Assembly: GCF_022201045.2 (NCBI RefSeq)
Contig: NC_068560.1
Span: 2,294,001-2,358,000 of the forward strand
Length of the DNA: 64,000 nt
From: Citrus sinensis
Lineage: Eukaryota; Streptophyta; Magnoliopsida; Sapindales; Rutaceae
Reading direction: 5' to 3'
Each line of letters begins with the position of its first letter. Position 1 is the first letter of the stretch. The position numbers were made by a program, and so were the translations under genes. Under the pieces are notes generated by a model. That model was not told the DNA's origin. It saw only the letters and a list, made by a program, of their open reading frames with translations, and did no database searches. Positions 45,011 to 57,805 of this stretch are shown in pieces.

Positions 45011-48000
45011 GTTCTGATATGAATCAAAATTAAGTCCAAAAAAATTGCATGATCACATGTTTGGTGCAGCAAAAAACGTCTAGAGTATTTGACATCTAGA
45101 GCACTATAATATTAAAAGAAACAAAAAAGTGTTCTACTAATATGCTTTGCCAATGCAAACATGGTCCAAGTCCTAAGATTCACTGTTACATTGGGAAGGA
45201 TACCCTCAAAACTTTAAAAATAAAGGACTAGAATATTAGATTGCTTTCATGCAACTCTAAACTCTAAAAAAAATGAATAAGGTACAATTTACTTACCATA
45301 TCAAATTAATTTCTTTACAGCAAATTATTCCAACAAAAGAAATGGCAACAAATTGTGCAAGAAAAGAGATGGCAGCAAGCTATTCCAACAAAAAAAACAA
45401 GATCAACTATTACATAAGGAAAGATACCATCTTTTAACAAATTAAAATAAATTTTTGCATCAAAAGTTGAATTAGGTTCTAAGTATGAAAAAGTATTAGA
45501 TGGTATACATATGTTGCAAAACCAGTACTACCACTTCATCAATTCCCAAAACCCCAAGATTTAATGCAAAATTATTCCTAAATTTGCAAATTATCTAGCT
45601 CCCGATCCTGCTACTAGTACTATTATTGTTGCTAAATAATTATCCATTTTCTCTAATCCTTCATCTCCTAAAACTACATCACAACTGCTACTACTACTCC
45701 TATTGCTAACCCTAACAAACCAACATCCTTTGCTCTCTTTCAACAAATTAATTAATCAATTTTTTTAATTAGGCTTTTCACCATATTATTTATATAATTA
45801 ATTAATTTAACTTAGATTTGTGTGAAATAAACAACATGCAAAATGAGGACAGAACAAAAATCATACCAAGAGTTTTAAAAAGATGACAGTGTAGAAGATG
45901 ACAAGATGAGGACAGAAAATGATGGCAAGGATCACGATGTCAAGGAGGACGATAGCGAGGAAGATGATGGTGACACCACGAAATGCACCTTCACTTAGTC
46001 AATTTCACAATGCAATCGGCAGCTAGTGCGCGAGGCAGACGATGTTCGAGATTCCGGCAAGATGATGGCGAAAAGGAAGTCAATTTCGAGAGATTAAGAG
46101 AAGTTAGTACCAAGGGTTTTAAGTTAGTACCCTTTGCCTTCTCTCTGTTTGTGTTGTGTTCGATACTTAGAAAAAAAAATTAAGGATTAGAAAGCGCCAA
46201 AACAATGTTTTTCTTATTTTTAAATTAAAAAATTTATAAATTTAATATTTTTAATTTATGATAAAAACATCGTCATTCAAATAATATAAAATTTCGATCA
46301 AAAACGCGTCAAAATCTCGATCAAAAACGCGTCAAAATCAAGTCAACATGAAAATTCTATCATGCATTACTGATGTAACAATTTCCATCACAAAGTCATC
46401 ATATATCCTTGACATAATTTATTTCTATCACGAGTCCGTCATGAATGCATGATAGACACAAAATCTATCACAACTCTATCGTATTTTTTTGACTTATACC
46501 CTTTTTCTTAGAATCCGTCACAAAATATCTGTTATTTATTGTCAGTTTTCTTTTGGTGTATACCAAACCGACCCTAAGAATGAACAATTTCATACCTGAA
46601 TTTTTTTGGCAAGAGGCTTATTGAGAGTTTTTTGCAATTCCCTTTTTTCCCCCCTCATATGTTGCTTTCCTGAGAGATTTGCTACGTGGACTCCATCGTT
46701 TCTTGAAGCAATGCACATTAAAAATATCGATATTGCTACCATTTTTTGGGCATCATTACAGCTTAGTATTCGTTCAATATTTAGATACTAATCGACATCG
46801 TAGTTATATAATAGTAAGAAAATAAAAAGAAAAAGAAAGATAAATACGAACTTATTGTAGCATTAACTGTTTTCGGAAATATGTTTATTAATATGTTAAC
46901 AATAAAATGGTGTATAATAAAGGCATTGATATTGAACATTAGTAATGATATTTGCCCATGTATATAAGGGGCAACAGAAATACGGCACTATGATGTAAAA
47001 ATTTTTAAATTAAAAAAGAAATCGATTTTAAGTGATAAGAATTATTACTTTTTCTATTGTCATTACGAGTCCCTTATGGACGAATATCATTAGGGGGTTG
47101 TTATTGAAGGTGCTCACAGCAATAAAGTGCTATAGAATGTCAAATTTTCCCTCGATCCAAGCAGTTAGTTGACTTGAAATTGACCTTCATGGGAGGCGAG
47201 TGGATGTTCCTGCACAAGTACATTGACAATCAAGTCAATTTGGATAACGAGAGAGGGAGAGAAAATAAGGAAGCTGTACCGGGAAAAATTAACTCATCAG
47301 ATTGCGCCTTCATACCACATGTCAATATTTTTACTTTTTAGTATCAAATGTTAGTGCCAATAGGCTCATAGCCCATTTGCAGCACCGCTGCTCACAAATC
47401 TTGAGGGAACTATTTTTAGTATCAAATGTTAATTATTGATATTCGTATTCCTCACAGAATGTAATTGAATAGCCGTGGATAACTCATGAATATGGATGAC
47501 ATTCAAAATGTAAGAGATATAATAGATTAAGCTTTAGATTAAAGGGTACTATAGTCAATTGAGCATGGTTAGTTACTTATTTGATACATTTGGATATACT
47601 TTGTCCTCGATTAAGAAATAATGAAACAACTTGGGTGGCAATGTTATTACCCCAATTAATATTTCCACGAATTACAGGGACAGCGTACGATAGGAAATGT
47701 GCGCAGGTTACATAAAAGGGTCCCCGTCACCTCCCTGCGCAAATTAGGGCTGCTCCTTCAACAATATCTGAGTTTCAATCAAATGCGACATCACTGGTTG
47801 GTTCGTTCTTTACTCTCTTTATAAACTCTTATAGCTCGATATTATCACTCGTATGCTTGTGAATTTTGCTTTTACTGTTATATACAGATTAAAAATGTTA
47901 GATGATCAGAAATTAATAGTGTTGGTTGTGTGATTATTTGTTGCTGAAAGTAAAATCCCAGTTGTGTTTTCCTGTTTTTGAAGATAGGGCAGTGGTTGAA

Positions 48001-49051
48001 TCTGCATAATGTGTTACGAAATGGTGGAATTTAGCTTTGTCAGTGTGTATATGTGTGATTGTTTTATTGATTGAGAGAGGTTTTGTTTGCAGAATGCAAT
48101 TTCGATTGGTGGGTTTGAGGTAATGTGCAAATGAGTGAACTGGGTATTGGATGGTTTGATTATCATGGTGAAATTCGAGGTTGTGCTGTGAGAATGTGGA
48201 TTTTTGAGATGGGTTTGTGAAAGAATTTGGTGTTTTTTTCACTTTTGAGGAGAATTTGCAATGGGAGTTCTCATGGAGGGAATGACTTGTCCTGTTGATT
48301 GGATTTTTTTATTGACATATGTTGAGAAAAGGCCGAGCAGGAGCAACCAGTTATATCTGCTAAGTTTATAAATCATTCTTCTGTTTGCTCTCTTCTAGAA
48401 CTTTGATGATTAGTTTATTTTAACAAGAACAAGACGGATTTGACTCGGTTGTCAAGTCAAGAGCATGCCAGATGATTTTTTAGTTTATGCATTTCTTTCT
48501 TTCACTTGCACAGGTACAAAATAAGGGAAATATTACAACATATTTTTCTTTTAAGACCATAAGGTCTAGGAGGATGCTTATTAGCGTATAGGTAAGCCCC
48601 TCAACGATTTGACTTGCTTCTCTCTCTTTTTTTTTTTTTTTTGGCTGTTTACATGAGAATTCAAAAACCTGAAATGTCATCATACCTATCCAATGAACGT
48701 AATTAGTCAAGTGAAGGCTAAGTCGTGATACAATATGGTTCCTTCTATGGAAGCATAAAGATGCCAAAATGGTAAAGCATTTAGGTCTTTTTTGTACATC
48801 ACCATTTGTGTTTATATGTACTTTTATTGTTTTTCCTTTGTGCTTCTCACCAACGTTTAGACTGACTGCTTATCATTTTAACATGTGTTTTTGTGTCTTT
48901 GAATAAATATGAAATGAGAGCACCTTACATTCACACACATATTACCATTGCCCTTATTCGTTGGAATACATTTGGATATTGATTGATGCATTTTTGTTAT
49001 GTAACGGACAGAGGCTCTAAGGTCTACCTCAAGGGTGTTAATGAGAGAAAT
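45011..49051. other. Intergenic, then FRS11 upstream and leader region
   Basis: No gene is seen to about 47.6 kb. A 23-base unit around TCGATCAAAAACGCGTCAAA is tandemly doubled at about 46293-46340. From about 47.7 kb the sequence becomes less AT-rich and should hold the FRS11 promoter and 5' leader, probably with a leader intron; I could not set its splice sites. Confidence 0.5.
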
Positions 49052-52000
49052 ATGATGTCTGATGATGCCGGACAAATGCTGATGGTTTATGATGATCCTT
49101 CAGACCAACGATCATTATCTTTAGATGATACTAGCAGCACAGAGGAATCACCTGATGAAACAAGACTCTCTCTAGAATCCACCAATGATGTGGTTCCATA
49201 CATTGGACAAAGATTTCCAACTCATGATGCAGCGTATGAATACTATAGTGAATTTGCAAAAAGTTGTGGTTTCTCTATCCGACGTCATCGCACCGAAGGA
49301 AAAGATGGTGTAGGTAAAGGACTAACAAGACGCTACTTTGTGTGCCACCGTGCTGGTAATACCCCTATCAAAACCTCAAATGAAAATAAACCTCAAAGAA
49401 ATAGAAAATCCTCAAGATGTGGATGTCAAGCATACATGCGGATAAGCAAAGTTACTGAATTAGGAGCACCAGAGTGGCGTGTTACAGGCTTTGCTAATAA
49501 CCATAATCATGAACTTTTAGAGCCAAATCAAGTTCGTTTTCTTCCTGCATATCGTACTATATCAGAAACAGACAAAAGCCGAATACTTATGTTTGCCAAA
49601 ACAGGAATTTCAGTTCAGCAAATGATGCGACTCATGGAACTTGAGAAATGTGTGGAGCCAGGATATTTACCATTTACTGAGAAGGATGTGAGAAATTTAC
49701 TTCAGTCAATTAGGAAATTAGATCCAGAAGATGAAAGTGTAGATTTATTAAGAATGTGTAGAAACATCAAGGAAAAAGACCCTAACTTTAGATATGAGTA
49801 TACACTTGATTCTAACAACAGGTTAGAAAACATTGCTTGGTCGTATGCATCATCAATCCAGGCATATGAGATCTTTGGTGATGCAGTGGTTTTCGATACA
49901 ACACATCGCTTAACTGCATTAGACATGCCACTTGGGATATGGGTCGGAGTGAACAATTATGGTGTGCCTTGCTTCTTTGGCTGCACACTTTTACGAGAGG
50001 AAAATTTAAGGTCATTCTCATGGGCGCTCAAGGTAATAGAGTCAAACAATGTGACTTTTTTCAAACAGTATCACATTTTATTCCTCACTGGCCACATCTG
50101 AAATTTCAGTAAGATACTGTAACTGATCTATTCCTTTTCTGTTCTACTGATAGTAGGACTGAATGGGATGTAGCTTTTGAAATTGAAAAAAAATGAATAG
50201 ACTGGTAGACAGGCAAGGGTGGTGCACAAAACGTATGTTGGCTTCATTATTGAGTTTTAAATGGGATGACCGTGTAACATCTTTTTACATTTATAACATT
50301 GTAGTTAGTGTTTATTATCTTTGCTGTTAGAATGGGTAGTCTAAATGGTCATGGGGCATTTGATTCGTACAATTGCAATTGCACTCAGATGTACATATGT
50401 GTGCATATAACCTCTTGAAAAGCTCAATAGTTCTCTAATTTACTTTAGTGCTCTGTTTTGTATTGTTTGTGCAGGCATTCCTAGCATTTATGGATGGGAA
50501 GGCTCCACAGACAATATTAACTGACCAAAATATGTGTCTCAAAGAAGCCATAGCCATGGAAATGCCAGTGACTAAACATGCACTCTGCATATGGATGATT
50601 GTGGTGAAGTTTCCGTCCTGGTTTAATGCTGTTCTTGGGGAGCGTTACAATGAGTGGAAGGCTGAGTTTTATCGGCTTTATAATCTAGAATCAATTGAGG
50701 ACTTTGAAATGGGTTGGAGGGACATGGTCAATTCATTTGGGCTTCATACTAACAGGCACATAGCCAACTTGTTTGCCTTACGCATGCAGTGGGCATTACC
50801 ATACTTAAGAAGCAATTTCTTTGCAGGAATGACTACAACTGGCCACTCAAAAGCTATTAATGCTTTCATTCAAAGGTTTTTGGGTGCACAAACCCGGCTT
50901 GCACACTTTGTGGAACAAGTAAGTTGCTCTTTTAATTTCTGTTGGTTCTATTTATTCTATGGGATGGAGGTTAGTTTTCTAAAATTGAAAATTCTTTTTG
51001 AAATACGTTTTTGAAGATGACAAAACCAATGGGCAAAAAGAGGATACGCTTGGTGTTGTGTTTCTTTGAAGGATTCTAGTTCCTTTATCGGTTACAGCTT
51101 GATATAAATTGGACGTTATTGTGTATAATATCTAAAAATGTACTTGATTAAGCTGGTGTGGCATAGGATTGCTTGACATCTTTACCCATGCCTAATTGAA
51201 TTGTTGTATGGGATTGGAATTTTGGCTGAGCAGAACTTCAAGTCAAGTTTATTGAATCAAGCACTCATGTTAGTATGGGGTCACAACCTTTGTGGACTGC
51301 TGCCTTTTATCTTGAGAAGAGTACTTGAAGTACTTGGTTTAGAAAATGGATTTAAGCCTTATCTCTTTGACCAACCCCCAATTTTGAAAAACTTTTGTAT
51401 CTTTGTTATCATAATTCGAGTTTTGTTCTCACTTGAGAAAGTTGCACCTAACTACATTCTTCTCCTTTCTTTCTTTATGGGAATACTAGTTTTTGCATGT
51501 ACTGAAGTTCTAATTGGAGTCTTGATCACTGGGGCCTTCAGAAATTCTGCTTTCTGATTTAGGTCATTGCTGTGGTTGTCTGTATTTTCTTTCCATCTGC
51601 TGTCTTATTTTTTTAATGTCAAAGATCTTCATTTTGCTGACTCAGCTTGGCATAAGCAGGTGGCTGTGGCTGTGGATTTTAAAGATCAAGCTGCCGAACA
51701 ACAGACAATGCAACAGAATCTCCAAAACATTTGCCTGAAGACTGGCGCTCCTATGGAATCTCATGCCGCTTCAGTCCTCACTCCTTTTGCTTTCTCTAAG
51801 CTTCAAGAGCAACTCGTTTTGGCTGCTCATTATGCGTCTTTCCCCTTTGAAGATGGCTTCCTTGTAAGACACCACACAAAACTTGAAGGGGGCCGGAAAG
51901 TGTATTGGGCTCCACAGGAAGGCATCATAAGCTGCAGCTGCCATCAGTTTGAGTTTTCTGGAATTCTCTGTCGGCATACCCTTCGTGTTCTCTCAACCGG

Positions 52001-52277
52001 AAACTGCTTTCAGATCCCAGAAAGGTACCTCCCCCTACGTTGGCGCAAGATCAGCACACATTCTGTAAAGCTTCTTCAAAGTTCTCCAAGCGATCATGCA
52101 GAAAGGATTCAGTTTTTGCAGAGCATGGTATCATCTCTAATTGCCGAATCTGTCAAGTCTAAGGAGAGGTTAGATCTTGCAACCGAACAAGTCTCTTACC
52201 TTTTATCTCGCGTTAGACAGCAACCAGTTTCGACTCAAGGTTTGAGAGACATTTCCCCACTTCATAGGAATCTATAA
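49052..52277 (+). CDS. FRS11: FAR1-related sequence 11 (FAR1/FHY3 family protein)
   Basis: Three exons, 49052-50032, 50475-50918 and 51660-52277, join in phase 0 at clean GT-AG sites (donors GTAATA and GTAAGT; acceptors TGTGCAG and AAGCAG) and give 680 residues, the length I recall for Arabidopsis FRS11. The start MMSDDAGQMLMVYDDPSDQR matches the family; an in-frame ATG at 48983 is less likely. The N-terminal FAR1 zinc-binding domain (FSIRRHRTEGKDG to NNHNHEL) is followed by a MULE-derived core (FGDAVVFDTTHRL) and a SWIM zinc finger in exon 3 (CSC-X9-CRH). The C-terminus is a predicted coiled coil. The family arose from Mutator-like transposases and acts as nuclear transcription regulators in light signalling. 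AATAAA lies at 52652. The orthology call is by sequence recall. Confidence 0.93.
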
Positions 52278-52669
52278 GTCAACAAATACCTTAAAATAGT
52301 TAGCTTTAGTATCATCTGGATTCTTGTGGAAAGAAAAAGGGAAAGAGGGAAAAATTAAGATTCATGATCGAAAGCATTTGCAGGTCAATTTTGTAGTTTT
52401 TGTTGCATGCAATCAACAATGAAATTATACTCGCTCTTTTATTTCCCCGGCATTGATGATTCTGCCTGTTCCTATGCAGACAGCATTTTGCAAGGATTCG
52501 ATATGTACAAATATACACAGATCAAACTGTTTTTGGCATGTACATGAGTTTATCCATGTGGTTATGTTATAGCAATAGTTGTTCACTTTATCAATCAGGT
52601 ACAAGCTACATATTCTGTTGTGTGCTGTGCTTTGAAGCAAGTTGAAGACAGAATAAAATCTGTTTTATC

Positions 52670-53441
52670 AAAATCCCAGTACGCAAGTTTACAATAGGAT
52701 GTGTCCGAATGGAGTACACTCGGAAAGCACGTTGTGGAAGTGCTTCCTAGACTAATAAAGCTGAACGCTATTTTATGATGATGACCCTTCTAGCAACTAA
52801 TTAATCTATATGTCTTGGTACTTCCGTTAGCACAATAGCTACAGAGACCTTTGCAAACAATTTTAACCTTTCTTTTTAATTAATTTTATTAAAAGAATAT
52901 AAATAATACAGTTATCAATGAATCTAAAATGGAAAGAATAATTTATCTCTCTAAATTATTCGAAAATATTGATGAAAACACTTTTCTAAATTATACTTAT
53001 TTTTTAGAATTCTAATGAAATATAGCCATATTTTTATTAGTGTCTAAACAAAATTAGATCAAATAGTGAGATCAATTAATATATAATTATAATTTATGAA
53101 GTGATAATTTAATGACGATAGTGTTTGCGCACACGATGCTATATGATTAATTTATAGTTTAAATACTATTCACAAAGAGTCCTAAAATTCTATTATCTAT
53201 ACATATGCTCAGCATGTAACATACACTAATGCTCACTTATATAATTTGTAATTTTCCCAACAACCTAATTCTCATGTAGACATAAAAGGGAAACTAAAAA
53301 TAAAATTAAAAATAAAAATAATATCTGAGAACACCACACATAAATGCTGAGCATCCCACCCACCAGCATTTCTATTTTCTATAATCCACATTCAGAGGGA
53401 TGGCATCGACCAAATCAAACCAGACCAGACGACCCTGTCGA
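52670..53441. other. Intergenic between FRS11 and the hAT MITE
   Basis: AT-rich, no gene seen. Confidence 0.5.
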
Positions 53442-54432
53442 TAGGGATGGCAAAAATCCCCACGGGGACGGGTACCCTCGGGGATTTTCCCCATTCGGGG
53501 AGGGTATGGGGATAATTTTATACCCAATTTCTTATTCGGGGAGGGGACGGGGAAATTTTTTTACCCAATTTCTTATTCGGGGAGGGGACGGGGATGAGGT
53601 GGAATCCCCATCCCCTACCCATTTCCCCATTTTAATTTTTAATTTAATTTTAATTTTTTAAAATTACTAGTAAATAAATTATAAAATTATAAATATTGGT
53701 AAAAATAAAAAATATCAAAATATTTATATTATTAAACTTTTAGGCCTAATTAGCTAATTAAAGTTCTAAATTTTTATTTAGGACATTAAAAAGACTGAGT
53801 AGATTCTATTAGCCAAATTTTTTTTTAATTTTGATATTCTTTAAATATTTTAAACTTAAATCTATTTTTTATTTAATTTTAGATGTTATAATTGCCCACA
53901 GCGAATCACAATTTTAATATCTAATCTAATCTAATCTAATATTTACTTTTGATTTGATCCGATTTAACTATTGTGTTGTAAAGGGAATAGTCCACATTTA
54001 TAAAGTGCCCACGCCACCATTGAAAAAGTTAATTTTAAATCTAAATTTGATTTTATTTGTAACAATTTTGTATTAGACTATTAATTTGTTCATGATAGTT
54101 TGTAAAATAAGTTTGTATCTCTTGTATGTTGCGTTACTTACTAATTTAATGTATGTGACTTTTGTAATAGATATTAATGTAAGATATATTTCGAACTTTA
54201 CTTTTATTTGAATTTTTTATTTTAATATGATTAACTCAAAATCGAAAAAAAATGTATTAGTTATTCGGGGATCGGGGACCCTCGGGGATCCCCTGTTATT
54301 ATTCGGGGAGGGGATGGGATTCTCTCAAGTAATTCTGACGGGGACGGGGAGGGGATGGGGATATACGTAAAATATCGGGGATGGGTACGGGGAGATCGGT
54401 CCCCTCCCCTCCCCTCCCCATTGCCATCCCTA
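53442..54432. mobile_element. Non-autonomous hAT element (991 bp) upstream of CMC2
   Basis: The ends TAGGGATGGCAA are inverted repeats (right end TTGCCATCCCTA), and a perfect 8-bp target duplication CCTGTCGA is at 53434-53441 and 54433-54440. Subterminal zones are rich in GGGGACGGGGA and CGGGGAGGGG repeats; the centre is AT-rich and non-coding. It is a different hAT family from the GATCC-rich one at 38985. It inserted within a few hundred bases of the CMC2 start, so it may form part of that promoter. Confidence 0.92.
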
Positions 54433-54881
54433 CCTGTCGACGCTGATTAGTCCGCCGTTCACCGCTCGGTCGCTCTTTTCTCTCTCAACAGCTCAAACGG
54501 CTCTTTCCTTTCTCAACAGCTGAGCTCTTTTTGCTTCTTTTCAAATTTTCGCCAATACCCAGTTGGTGATTCGGTCTGTTTTGCGTGAAATTTTTTTTTT
54601 TTTATTGTGAAATTGAGCTGAATTCTTCATATGGGTTTGTTGTGAATTTGCATAAGACTTAGGGTAAACAGTTTTGAATTGGTTTACACCACTGACTACG
54701 AAGGAGAAGAAGAAGCACAAACAAACTTAAACCCTACAGATAGCTTCTAAAAACAGTGCGTTTTTGTTATAAATAATCCAAATTTCTTTCCTATTATTAC
54801 TTTACTGCATGATTTGTATTTGTTATTGCAGGGAAATAAAAAACTTGAATTTTCAATTTACTTTTCAAAGAAAACATAAAA

Positions 54882-56948
54882 ATGCACCCTCCGTTGACGT
54901 TACATAGGCATCCGATGTGTGCTGAGGTAAGTTTCATTTTCCTTCCATTTTGCTATATTTAATTGTTAATAGAAGTGGTTCTGTAGAAAGTTCTTCTCTA
55001 ATGGGTTCCTTTTTTGAGTGAATATTATGCTTAGAGAATTTTTGTCGTGTTGTTTGCTGGAATAGATTATGCATATTTGTAGTGTCTTTTTATGTATGTG
55101 ATTTTTTATAAAGCAGGTTTAGGTGTTTTTACAGAAAGCGCTTTTATTTGAAAGCACTTCATGTCAGATACCTTATGGTAAAATGCTAATGTGAGATTAT
55201 ATAGGTGAGTATGAAGAGCACGCATATTTTGAAATGTTTTAGGATATGTGCTTTCAAGTAAGAGCGTTTTCTGTAAAAATACTTGCAACTGTTTTATAAA
55301 AAACACTTATGAAATGTTCTTCAAAATGCAGTTAAAGTACTTTTAGACCTCAGTTGCTTTTAAAAAAAGTAGTTGAAATGATTTTTGGGATAAAAAAAGT
55401 TGTTTTTTCTATTTCAGCCAAGCACTATAAAATAGATACAATATACTTTTGGTCTTTTAGTTTTAGGATTGTTTTGGTAGTGACAATAACCTAGCAGAAC
55501 ACAATGAGAGATGCTAATGTGACACTAGTGGCTTTGAGATTCTGAGTGAATAATAGGGGAAGAGCAGGTCTTATCCCTCTTAATTCTGAGGAAGAGAAGT
55601 TAATACAAACACTAATGTTTTTGAAATTCTGAGTGAATAATGAGGGAAGAGCAGGTCTTATCCCTTTTAATTCTGGGGAAGAGAAGTGAATATAACTTTC
55701 TTTACGATTGAGTTCTGATTTTAAAGTCTTGATGATAATTTTAATTTGTTCCACTAAATCAAGTTACTGATATATAGATAAGATAGCATAATCAAACTGT
55801 ATCAATGATTGTTTTCGTCATTGTGTAAATAATGTGTTAGGATGGGTAGGATGTTGTGGAACAGATAATTGAGGAGTTGTTTGAGTGTCAGTTTGATCAT
55901 CGAATTGGGAAAAATCTTTGGTGAATGTAAGGTACTGTGGGAGGTTGGCTCTACGATTTTTAAATACTTGACCTGTTTTTGTGTCTATTTTATAGTGTTT
56001 AATTGTAATTTTTTTTAAAAAAAATGTAATTTAGGAGTACTTTCCAGATATATGTTTCTTTAAAAGCCTTTTTTTTTAGTTGAAACAACTTTGAATATAA
56101 ACCTTCTTCAGTTATATTTTTATGGTCAAATACTAATCAGTTTACGTAACTATAGAGCTTTTGAGTATCGGGTAGAATACCAGCAGCACTCACAAAAGTG
56201 CAGTTGATATGTAGGTGCATTTGGGCATGCTTTTGCAAGGAGTGCTTTTAAATAAAACCACTTTCTGTTTTATAAAAGCGCCTTGAAATGTTTCTTCAAA
56301 ATGCACTTAAAAGTTCATTTTGACCTAAGAAGCATTTTGTTCTAAAAAAGCATGTATCCTGTGCTTATTTAAAAGTGCACCTCTTGCTTTTTCAGACCAA
56401 AAACATCCTTCTATCTTATATCTCTAGGGTGAAACTTAACTTAGCATCAGTCTCTTTGAAATCGTTGAACTATACATTTGCCCATTAGATAATTGGGGGA
56501 TGTTGGAACAGAAGGTCTAATCAATTTCTACAGTGAAGACGAGAAAAAATTAACCATCAAGTTTTAAACTTAGTCTTGATGGTAATTTTGTATTTTTTGG
56601 CTTAAATCAAGTGACTGAAGACATTGTCGATCAGATTATTGAGGAGTTTCAAAAGTGCCACTTGGATCATCCTATCGGGAAATTCTTTGGTGATTGTACA
56701 GAGCTCAAAATAAAGCTTGATCGATGTTTCCGTCAGGAAGTGAGTTTAAATTTCTGTGCAACTACACTTTGTGTATGCATTTTGCTACCTGACATGCATA
56801 TCTGTACCTGAGATTTTGATAAAATTATTGTGTTTACATTCTGCAGAAAGCTGTGAAGCGGAAGGCAAACTTCGAGCAGAGCAAGAAATTGAAAGAAAGG
56901 CTCGAGTCATTGAGGAAAGAAACTGCTGAGGCTGAAGCAAAATTTTGA
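54882..56948 (+). CDS. CMC2: COX assembly mitochondrial protein 2 homologue (twin CX9C)
   Basis: Exons 54882-54926, 56635-56739 and 56847-56948 join in phase 0 (donors GTAAGT and GTGAGT; acceptors GATCAG and CTGCAG) to give 83 residues, starting MHPPLTLHRHPMCAEIIEEF. Cysteines 13/23 and 36/46 form two CX9C motifs, the signature of small intermembrane-space proteins imported and oxidised by Mia40. Cmc2 proteins act in cytochrome c oxidase biogenesis. The C-terminus is a charged helix (KLKERLESLRKETAEAEAKF). An acceptor-like TTATTGCAG at 54823-54831 just before the ATG suggests a leader intron. Intron 1 is 1708 bp and holds a foldback element, an 87-bp tandem repeat and a decayed copy of exon 2. 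The alternative frame opening at 56611 is an artefact of reading across the acceptor. Confidence 0.93.
55108..55300. mobile_element. Foldback MITE-like element in CMC2 intron 1
   Basis: GTTTTTACAGAAAGCGCTTT with TTGAAAGCAC (from about 55126) is repeated inverted as GTGCTTTCAAGTAAGAGCGT with TTTCTGTAAAAATAC (about 55249-55282). The inverted arms extend outward to ATAAARCAG on both sides. Related sequence occurs again at about 56220-56350. Confidence 0.6.
55532..55695 (+). repeat. 87-bp tandem duplication in CMC2 intron 1
   Basis: The phrase ATTCTGAGTGAATAATRRGG with GGAAGAGCAGGTCTTATCCC occurs twice, 87 bases apart (from about 55539 and 55626), with few differences. Confidence 0.75.
55865..55930 (+). 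pseudogene. Decayed duplicate of CMC2 exon 2
   Basis: An acceptor-like GGAACAG is followed by ATAATTGAGGAGTTGTTTGA, which aligns to the true exon 2 start ATTATTGAGGAGTTTCAAAA at 56635. The match continues through GATCATCGAATTGGGAAA against GATCATCCTATCGGGAAA, then an indel and an in-frame TGA end it. The translated relic reads IIEELFECQFDHRIGK. Its upstream intron sequence (about 55700-55760) also matches that before the true exon (about 56555-56610), so a block of about 0.8-1 kb was duplicated in tandem. Confidence 0.75.
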
Positions 56949-57805
56949 ATTTGATTTTGAACTCTCAATTAGATGAGATTTCAACGCAGCATAATATGAT
57001 TGGTATAGTGAACCTGTAAAAACTAAAAGGTCTTATGCTGCGGTCACGCAATTCTTAAAATTCTGTTACTCTTTTTCTCCCTATAAGAAATATATTTCGA
57101 ATCCGTCAAATTTGTTGCCATTATAAAAATGCTTGTGGTTTCTGTGTTCTGTTTCCTTAAGGAAAATTATTGGTGCGTGCTCCAACATAAATAGCAGCTT
57201 TTATTTTGATTTCAAGATTGCTTTAAACTTTTGTGTAAAAACTTCGGTAAATACGTAAAAGTCGGTTTATGGGAGACTAATTAAAGAATTCCGCATTTTA
57301 TTCATTGGTAAGGAGACGAGATATCATGTATCCTCTGCATATCATTGTTTTAACGGGTCTGCCTATATACAAGAAGCTCGAAAAATTTAACAAAAAACAT
57401 GGTGCTAAAAACTTACAGCCACTTTAGTGTCAATGATTACTGTAGACGAAAGAAAAGACATGAATAAATGACATGAATCTCCTCATTAGTAAACTTTGTT
57501 GCTTCATTTTTCCAGAATCTAAATGACAACTATACAAGTACCATATGAAATAAGTAGCTTAAACAAGTTTCCCTGAAACTGAATTCTAAAGGAGTGCCCC
57601 TCAGGTATTTGTTACTAATACAAAATGATATCTTAGTTAAACTTCATGCCACTGTTTTTTACTTCACTCAAAAGCAGCATCCTGTACAAAACTTAAAAGA
57701 CAAGAGTGATATAAGATTAAGATTGATAATAGCATATAGATGATTAGTTGTGCTTAACGAGAAGTTAAAAATAATTATACCCAAAATGGCAGTTCACCTG
57801 ATGAG
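56949..57805. other. Convergent 3' region of CMC2 and the SWIB gene
   Basis: No coding sequence is seen. It should hold both 3' untranslated regions, since the two genes point toward each other. Confidence 0.5.

Noticed and set aside
46360..46580. CACTA-like end near TCAGTTTTCTTTTGGTGTA
   Set aside because: Similar to CACTA termini, but no partner end or 3-bp duplication could be found.
48983..49051. Upstream in-frame ATG extending FRS11 by 23 residues
   Set aside because: The family N-terminus begins at MSDDAGQ; the extra residues look like leader sequence.
51201..51557. 118-codon frame in FRS11
   Set aside because: It lies wholly inside intron 2, between a consensus donor at 50919 and acceptor at 51659, and resembles no FAR1 sequence.
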